DNA of 64,000 bases from assembly GCA_002439875.1 (NCBI GenBank), contig DJQB01000002.1, forward strand, positions 62,001 through 126,000. The letters run 5' to 3'. This stretch comes from Bacteroidales bacterium UBA6397. GTDB lineage: Bacteria > Bacteroidota > Bacteroidia > Bacteroidales > UBA932. Below, one piece after another: positions 58,845 to 64,000 of the stretch. Within the stretch, counting starts at the first letter, position 1. Each line of letters begins with the position of its first letter. Below the pieces are notes generated by a model that made no database searches, was not told the origin of the DNA, and saw only the letters and a list, made by a program, of their open reading frames with translations. The position numbers and the translations under genes are program-made.

Positions 58845-59567
58845 ATGAATCATCAACTTAACATCAAGACATTTATATTCAATTCTTTCCGTGAGAATTG
58901 CTATGTGCTTTGGGACGCGGAGGGGAATTGCGTGATTGTGGACCCGGGGTGCTACTGGCAGGAGGAGTTCGGACGGCTCAAGGAGTTTATCGCTGCTGAG
59001 GGACTGAAGCCGAAGGCTGTGTGGCTGACACACGGGCATTTTGACCATGTGCATGGCGTGCTTAAGGTTGTTGGGGAATATTCGGTGCCGGTGCTGATGT
59101 CCCCGGAGGACAAGATTGTGCTGGACAACAACCGGAACGCTGTGAGGGATTTCGGGCTGACGGCTCCGGATTCTTCTATGATCAAGACTGTGGACATAAA
59201 GGACGGGGATGTTCTGGACACTCTGGAAGGCGCTCCGTTCAAGGTGATCACCACTCCCGGACACACTCCGGGCTGTGTCTGCTACTATTGCGAGGCGGAC
59301 AAGGTGTTGCTGAGCGGTGACACCCTTTTCGCCGGCGCAATCGGACGCACCGACCACCTTGGAGGGGATTATGACAGAGAGATAGTCAGCGTGATGGACA
59401 AGCTTATGGGTCTGCCGGGGGATGTGGATGTGCTCCCTGGCCACGGGCACCGCACCACTATCGCTGACGAGCGTACCCACAACCCGTTCCTCCAGCCTTT
59501 CAACGAGCCGGAGGAAGACCCTGACTGGGATGGTGACGGAATAGAGATCGATCCCATCGGCCGCTGA
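58845..59567 (+). CDS. MBL-fold metallo-hydrolase (glyoxalase II-like)
   Basis: The 240-residue protein has the MBL signature THGHFDHVHG (HxHxDH, about 61-70), further metal ligands in TPGHTPGCVCYY and LSGDTLFAGAIGRTD, and a final PGHGHRTTIADERTHNPFL. It belongs to the hydroxyacylglutathione hydrolase-like group, cytoplasmic zinc hydrolases of thioesters and similar compounds; the substrate is unknown. Its stop codon lies inside a copy of the dispersed palindrome. The deoxynucleoside kinase gene follows 41 bp later, so co-transcription is likely. Confidence 0.93.
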   Translation: MNHQLNIKTFIFNSFRENCYVLWDAEGNCVIVDPGCYWQEEFGRLKEFIAAEGLKPKAVWLTHGHFDHVHGVLKVVGEYSVPVLMSPEDKIVLDNNRNAVRDFGLTAPDSSMIKTVDIKDGDVLDTLEGAPFKVITTPGHTPGCVCYYCEADKVLLSGDTLFAGAIGRTDHLGGDYDREIVSVMDKLMGLPGDVDVLPGHGHRTTIADERTHNPFLQPFNEPEEDPDWDGDGIEIDPIGR

Positions 59568-59584
59568 GCTTGTCGAAGCGACTG
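59562..59584. repeat. Dispersed palindromic repeat copy overlapping a stop codon
   Basis: CGCTGAGCTTGTCGAAGCG followed by ACTG is a variant copy with arms CGCT/AGCG. Its TGA (59565-59567) is the stop of the MBL gene. Confidence 0.75.
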
Positions 59585-59608
59585 AAATAACACAAAAGAA
59601 CATCAATA

Positions 59609-60226
59609 ATGCACATAGGAATAGCAGGCAACATAGGCAGCGGCAAGACCACCCTCACACGGATGCTCGCCGCCCATTACGGATGGACACCGAAGTACGA
59701 GTCGGTGACCTACAACCCCTATCTGGAGGACTACTACAAGGACATCCCCCGCTGGTCGTACAATCTGGAGACATATTTCCTCGCCCAGAGGTTCAAGGAC
59801 GTGCTTGAAATCGCCAGAAGCAAGGATGTCATCATCCAGGACAGAACCCTCTTCGAGGGTGTGCACATCTTCGTGGCCAACAACTACGCCATGGGCAACC
59901 TCACCAAGCGCGACTACGAGACCTACATGGACCTCTACAACGTGATGGCCGCCACGGTGCGCAAGCCCGACCTTCTGATCTACCTCAAGTCATCGGTGCC
60001 GCACCTCGTGGCGCAGATCCAGAAGCGTGGCCGCGACTACGAGCAGACGATGAGCATTGAATATCTCAGCGGCCTGAACGACCGTTACGACAAGTGGATC
60101 AATGAATATGACGGCAAGATCCTCACCATCGAGGCGGATGACCTTGACTTCGAGAACCGCCCCGAGGACTTCGCCTCCATCACGGACCGCATCGACGCCG
60201 AGCTCTATGGCCTCTTCCCGCTGTAG
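59609..60226 (+). CDS. Deoxynucleoside kinase
   Basis: The 205-residue protein has the P-loop GNIGSGKTT (7-15), the ERW-like catalytic block IIQDRTLFEGVHIF (with the DRS-type Asp-Arg pair), and the lid IQKRGRDYEQ with arginines that clamp the phosphates. It phosphorylates deoxynucleosides in the salvage pathway, in the cytoplasm. It is strongly similar along its full length to the second kinase gene at the right edge. Lactobacilli carry paired kinases of this family that work as a heterodimer on dAdo and dGuo. Which deoxynucleoside is used here cannot be read. Confidence 0.93.
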   Translation: MHIGIAGNIGSGKTTLTRMLAAHYGWTPKYESVTYNPYLEDYYKDIPRWSYNLETYFLAQRFKDVLEIARSKDVIIQDRTLFEGVHIFVANNYAMGNLTKRDYETYMDLYNVMAATVRKPDLLIYLKSSVPHLVAQIQKRGRDYEQTMSIEYLSGLNDRYDKWINEYDGKILTIEADDLDFENRPEDFASITDRIDAELYGLFPL

Positions 60227-60251
60227 AAGCAGACAGCCCTTAGGCTATTTC

Positions 60252-61409
60252 TCATTCCCCGAAGGCTGCGAGGATAGAAGTCGGGTAGAGAGCGGAGCCA
60301 TCGGAGGTAAAGGCGCCTGCTCCGTATGCTCCCCAGTTGCGGTCAGGCTTCTCGTAGATCGAAGGTCTCCACTTACCGTCAACTTCCGGTTCCCAGTAGA
60401 AGACCCCGGCGCAGATGGACAAAGCTTTGGCCGAGTTCATGAAATCTTTCACGCACTTAGTTGAGGCTGCAAGGTCTGAGGCACTGCCACTCACACCAAT
60501 CTCGCAGACCATAACCCGGCAACCGTATTTTGCGGCCAATGTCTTGATGTTCAGAATCGCAGCCGAGTTCATAGCCTTCCATGTCATTCCGGAGCCAGCC
60601 ATCGGATAGTGCGAGAGTCCAATCATGTCGAACTTTCCACCGTTGGCCTTGAGCTTGTCAAAAAACCAAGAGTTGTCCTGATAGGCGTTGTCAATGTGGA
60701 CAATAACCTGCGCTCTCGGGAATATGGCCTTGACGGCATCGTAGCCAGCGTTGTTAAGCGCAGTGTAGTTCTTCCAACCACCGGCAATCTCCCCTTTGTC
60801 ATTGTAAAGCCGACCGGTTTCCCATAGCATGCCGGGACGGGTCTCATTGCCGACCTGAACCCACAGAGGAGTCACTCCGGCGGATTTCAGGGCTGAGAGA
60901 ACATCCTTGGTGTGCTCGGCTACCTTGGCGGAAAGTCCCTTAAGATCCAGTCCTGACCACTCCGCTGGAGTGATCTGCTTTCCGGGATCAGCGAAGAAGT
61001 CACTGTAGTGAAAATCAATCATCACCGACATCCCCACATCGGCAGCCCGCTTGGCCATCGTCACGACATCATCCTTGCCGCTCCAACCGTTAGGATCCTC
61101 AGGCTTCACCCAAACGCGAAGACGAATGGCATTGACACCTGCGCTCTTCAGCACCGGAAGCAGCCCCGTGTTCCCTTTGGCATCCTTGAAAGCTGTCCCA
61201 TTGATTCTGGACGGATTGTGAGCCATGTCATATTCCATCTCCGAAGCCCAGCTTATGTCCGCCCCACGCGCAAAGACCACCTCTTCGACCGGTGGAACAT
61301 CCGGTTCCTCTTTCTTTTCGTTGTCCGAACCACCACAGCCGGCACCTAACACCGAAGCCGCAAGAACAGATGCGGCCAATGCAAAAAAACGGGAATATAA
61401 AGCACTCAT
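60252..61409 (-). CDS. GH53 arabinogalactan endo-beta-1,4-galactanase, lipoprotein
   Basis: The 385-residue protein has a lipoprotein signal (LGAGC, Cys25) and a short acidic spacer, then a GH53 TIM barrel. It shows ADISWASEMEY (50-60), NAIRLRVWVKP, MIDFHYSDFFADPGKQ, the acid/base Glu189 in VQVGNETRPGMLW, and the nucleophile Glu303 in MVCEIGVSG. It cuts beta-1,4-galactan side chains of pectin, probably at the cell surface or in the periplasm. It follows the acyl-CoA ligase gene by 11 bp on the same strand. No SusCD pair or other galactan genes are nearby, so it looks like an isolated hydrolase. Confidence 0.93.
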   Translation of the reverse strand: MSALYSRFFALAASVLAASVLGAGCGGSDNEKKEEPDVPPVEEVVFARGADISWASEMEYDMAHNPSRINGTAFKDAKGNTGLLPVLKSAGVNAIRLRVWVKPEDPNGWSGKDDVVTMAKRAADVGMSVMIDFHYSDFFADPGKQITPAEWSGLDLKGLSAKVAEHTKDVLSALKSAGVTPLWVQVGNETRPGMLWETGRLYNDKGEIAGGWKNYTALNNAGYDAVKAIFPRAQVIVHIDNAYQDNSWFFDKLKANGGKFDMIGLSHYPMAGSGMTWKAMNSAAILNIKTLAAKYGCRVMVCEIGVSGSASDLAASTKCVKDFMNSAKALSICAGVFYWEPEVDGKWRPSIYEKPDRNWGAYGAGAFTSDGSALYPTSILAAFGE

Positions 61410-61420
61410 TGTAAAATAGG

Positions 61421-63325
61421 CTAAAGACTCTCGATGTTCTTCTCGTTGAGCAGGTTCTTGCCCTCGGCCGTGTAGGCGTACTCGATGCGGTCAGCATAGT
61501 GCTTCTCGACCTTGCCGCGCACAATCTTCATGGTGCTGTTCACCAAGCCGTTCTGCTCGGTGAACGGCTCCGGAAGCACGGCCACGGCAGCCGGCAACCA
61601 CCTCTCCGGGAACATCCCGCCGTGAGAGCCACCCTTCTTGTAGGAGTCAATCTCCTCCTGAATCTTCCTCAGCATCGCCTCCTTGCCCTCACGCGAGGCC
61701 GGATCCAGACCCTTCGAGGAAGCATATTCCTTGAGAGCGTCCTTAGCGGGAACAATCAGCACGATCGTGTAAGGATCCTGGTTGTTGTGCAGGATGACCT
61801 GCTCGATGTATTTGGAACTGTCGGTCAAGGAGTCCTCGAAACCTTCCGGACTGTACTTCTCACCGTCGGAGGAAATCAACAGGGACTTAAAGCGACCCAC
61901 AACGAAAAGATATTCAGAATCATACATATAGCCCATATCCCCGGTGTGCAGCCAGCCGTCACGGAGAGCCTCGGCGGTGCCTTGAGGGTTCTTCCAGTAA
62001 CCGGCCATCACATTCTCTCCGCGAACGACAATCTCTCCCTTGGTGCGGAGCGGAACCTCGTTGCCGTTGTCGTCACAGATCTTTAGGTCAAGCGGCTTCA
62101 CCACACGGCCGGAAGAGCCGAACATCGCGTGTCCCTCGGAATTGGCTGAGATGATAGGTGTCGCCTCAGACACACCGTAGCCCTGGAACATCGGGATGCC
62201 GATGGCGCAGAAATATTTCTGAAGCTCGATGTCCAGAAGCGCACCGCCACCGACAAAGAACTCCATCCTGCCGCCGAATCCCTCACGGACTTTCTTGAAT
62301 ATGATCTTGTCGAACAAGGCCATCAACGGCTTCTTCCAAAGCTGGAGGAAACCACCTCTGTTGTAATATTCCTTATTGTAAGAGATTGCGAGGTTGAGGG
62401 CGAAGTTGTAGAGTTTCTCGACCTTCGGCCCCTGCTTGTGAATCGTGGTCTCGACATTCTTCTTGAAGTTGCGGGCAAGCGCAGGGACGGACAGCATCAC
62501 GTGCGGACGGACCTCCTTGATCGCTATAGGAATATTCCTTAGCGTTGCGAGCGGGTTGGCTCCGGTAGGTACGGTGGCGATGCTGCTGCAGTAGGACATC
62601 ATCGTGTAGAATCCGGCAACGTGGGCGAAACAGTGGTCAAGAGGCAGGATGATTAGCATCGTGGAATCCGGCTTCACACCGATTACGGAGTGGGCCTGCT
62701 CTACGTTGGCCGTGTAGTTGCGATGTGTCAGCAGAACGCCCTTAGGGTCGGCTGTGGTGCCGGAAGTGTAGCTGATTGTGGCGTAGTCGTCAGGCTGCAC
62801 GGACTTGTAACGCTCCTCGAACTCGGCCTTGTGACCGAAAAGATAACTGTCACCGAGAGCCTGTACCCATTCCATCGAGACTTCCTTTGCGTTGGTGGTC
62901 GGAACATTGTCCAGCACAATCACTTTCTCCACGCAGTCCAGTTGGGAGATTATCCTGCGGATCTTGGGAAGCTGCCGCCCTGAGACTATGATGTAGCGCG
63001 ACTCGGAATGCTGTATTCTGAAAGTCAAGTCATTACTTTCCTCGAGCTTTATAGAGAGAGGAACATTCACGCCTCCGGCATAAAGGATTCCCAACTCGGC
63101 GAGAATCCACATGTTCCTGCCTTCAGAGAGAAGGGACACCTTGTCCCCTTTCCGGAGACCCATGGCCATGAGTCCGGCAGCGATGCGATAGCCTTCCTTG
63201 CGGGTCTGCCCGAATGATGTCTCGGTCCATTTCCCGTCCACCTTCTCGCGGAGGAACACATGGGAAGAGAACTCGTGGGTGTACTTCTCCACGAACTCGA
63301 TGATTGTCGGTCTTGTAGCTGACAT
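61421..63325 (-). CDS. Long-chain fatty acid-CoA ligase (AMP-forming)
   Basis: I chose ATG 63325 (MSATRPTIIEFVEKYTHEF); the upstream extension runs into the gap before the kinase gene. The 634-residue protein has the AMP-binding motif ISYTSGTTADPKGVLLTHRNY, the acyl-activating FQGYGVSEATPIIS, and GWLHTGDMGYMYDSEYLFVVGR plus LLISSDGEKYSPEGFE in the C-terminal lid domain. It activates fatty acids with ATP and CoA at the inner face of the membrane; exact chain length is unknown. The tail (KKGGSHGGMFPERWLPAAVAVL) is typical for the Bacteroidota group. It sits 65 bp after the partial kinase gene and 11 bp before the GH53 gene. Confidence 0.92.
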   Translation of the reverse strand: MSATRPTIIEFVEKYTHEFSSHVFLREKVDGKWTETSFGQTRKEGYRIAAGLMAMGLRKGDKVSLLSEGRNMWILAELGILYAGGVNVPLSIKLEESNDLTFRIQHSESRYIIVSGRQLPKIRRIISQLDCVEKVIVLDNVPTTNAKEVSMEWVQALGDSYLFGHKAEFEERYKSVQPDDYATISYTSGTTADPKGVLLTHRNYTANVEQAHSVIGVKPDSTMLIILPLDHCFAHVAGFYTMMSYCSSIATVPTGANPLATLRNIPIAIKEVRPHVMLSVPALARNFKKNVETTIHKQGPKVEKLYNFALNLAISYNKEYYNRGGFLQLWKKPLMALFDKIIFKKVREGFGGRMEFFVGGGALLDIELQKYFCAIGIPMFQGYGVSEATPIISANSEGHAMFGSSGRVVKPLDLKICDDNGNEVPLRTKGEIVVRGENVMAGYWKNPQGTAEALRDGWLHTGDMGYMYDSEYLFVVGRFKSLLISSDGEKYSPEGFEDSLTDSSKYIEQVILHNNQDPYTIVLIVPAKDALKEYASSKGLDPASREGKEAMLRKIQEEIDSYKKGGSHGGMFPERWLPAAVAVLPEPFTEQNGLVNSTMKIVRGKVEKHYADRIEYAYTAEGKNLLNEKNIESL

Positions 63326-63390
63326 ATTTTTTAAACAGTTTAAATCTTTGAAAATCCGCGGCAACCCGTATTCGCCGCTTACCAAGCCGG

Positions 63391-64000
63391 TTATTCGTCA
63401 ATTTGCCTGACCTCGGGGAACAGGCCGAAGAGCTCCGCGTCAATCTTGTCGGTCACGGTCTGGAAGTCTTCCGGACGATTCTCGAACTTGATGTTGTCCA
63501 CATCGATGACCAGAAGATGGCCGTCATATTTTGAGATCCAGTCATCGTAGCGTTTGTTGAGGCCCGTGAGGTAGTCAATTCGGATGCTGCTCTCGTATTC
63601 CCTGCCCCTCTTCTGGATCTGCGCCACGAGATTAGGAATCGAGGATTTCAGGTAAATCAGCAGGTCCGGCTTGCTGACCAAAGACATCATGAGGTCAAAA
63701 AGATCCGAATAGTTCTCGAAATCCCTTGTGCTCATCAGCCCCATGTCGTGAAGGTTGGGGGCGAAAATCCGGGCGTCCTCGTAGATCGTCCTGTCCTGGA
63801 TGATGACATCGCTGCATCTTGAGATTTCCACCACATCCTTGAACCTTTTGTTCAGGAAATATATCTGGAGATTGAACGACCAGCGCTCCATGTCCGCGTA
63901 GAAATCGGAGAGATAAGGGTTGAAGTCAACCGATTCGAACTTAGGCGTCCATCCGTAATGGGCCGCCAGCATCTTTGTCAGCGTGGTCTTGCCACTGCCT
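63391..64000 (-). CDS. Deoxynucleoside kinase, second paralogue (5' end cut by window)
   Basis: The frame is open to the window edge, where it reads GSGKTTLTKM, so the P-loop is there and only a few N-terminal residues are missing. The about 203 residues seen match the kinase at 59609-60226 along their whole length (LAAHYGWTPKFESV; VIIQDRTIYEDARIF; LVAQIQKRGREYESS; FENRPEDF). The two differ mostly in the lid and substrate-site stretch after the IIQDRT block, which fits different base preferences. It is transcribed towards the acyl-CoA ligase gene. The extra C-terminal residues VRQIDE are absent from the first copy. Confidence 0.93.
   Translation of the reverse strand, partial: GSGKTTLTKMLAAHYGWTPKFESVDFNPYLSDFYADMERWSFNLQIYFLNKRFKDVVEISRCSDVIIQDRTIYEDARIFAPNLHDMGLMSTRDFENYSDLFDLMMSLVSKPDLLIYLKSSIPNLVAQIQKRGREYESSIRIDYLTGLNKRYDDWISKYDGHLLVIDVDNIKFENRPEDFQTVTDKIDAELFGLFPEVRQIDE

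Overview
The window looks like a chromosome segment from a member of the Bacteroidota, probably Bacteroidales. The evidence is a SusC/SusD pair, two further TonB-dependent receptors (one cut by the left edge), many lipoproteins with a Cys at the signal-peptide end, BACON, DUF4302 and DUF5689 lipoproteins, a ResB/CcsA cytochrome c maturation pair, and several promoters of the Bacteroidota type (TTTG, about 19-20 nt, TAnnTTTG). Clear Shine-Dalgarno sites are rare. The DNA is moderately GC-rich except in the restriction-modification block. No phage, integrase, transposase or CRISPR array was seen.

Layout. 1-4799: end of a TonB-dependent receptor, a DUF5689 lipoprotein and an M3 metallopeptidase, in one operon. 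5104-8451: a tricorn-like S41 protease. 8666-15852: a respiratory/oxidoreductase cluster. It holds a membrane-anchored tetraheme cytochrome fused to a SUMF1-like domain, a Tat-exported Gfo/Idh/MocA oxidoreductase, a Tat-exported TIM-barrel isomerase-like protein and translationally coupled ResB and CcsA proteins. An opposite-strand AAA/DUF4143 ATPase interrupts it. 16127-20135 (minus): a TonB-dependent receptor and a beta-helix lipoprotein behind a candidate Pho box. 20539-28801: a SusC/SusD import locus with a zinc metallohydrolase lipoprotein, a DUF4302 lipoprotein and a BACON lipoprotein. 29028-37030: housekeeping genes (aspS, an aminopeptidase P, DUF456, an FAD/Fe-S oxidoreductase, rsmA, tRNA-Ser). 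37423-43554: an AraC regulator divergent from a TolC/HlyD/ABC-2/ABC-2 export operon that has no ATPase gene. 43742-53915: a carbohydrate-breakdown locus (PHP protein, aldolase/dehydrogenase and duplicated class II aldolase on the minus strand; FucP-like transporter and ROK kinase on the plus strand). A Type II restriction-modification system with two C5 methyltransferases and an HNH nuclease has landed in its middle. 54121-58532: a DUF234 ATPase and uvrA. 58618-64000: a decayed restriction-gene-like remnant, an MBL hydrolase, two paralogous deoxynucleoside kinases, a GH53 endo-galactanase and an acyl-CoA ligase.

Two DNA-level signals run through the window. One is a short dispersed palindrome (core CTGAGCCTGTCGAAGTGACC, either orientation), found between genes and also in frame inside two coding sequences. 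The other is a marked excess, by hand count, of the octamer GAATATTC and its sub-strings in all three reading frames and between genes. The most promising biology is the 8.6-15.9 kb cluster, which may couple exported sugar oxidation to a multiheme cytochrome, and the Pho-box-controlled receptor/beta-helix pair.
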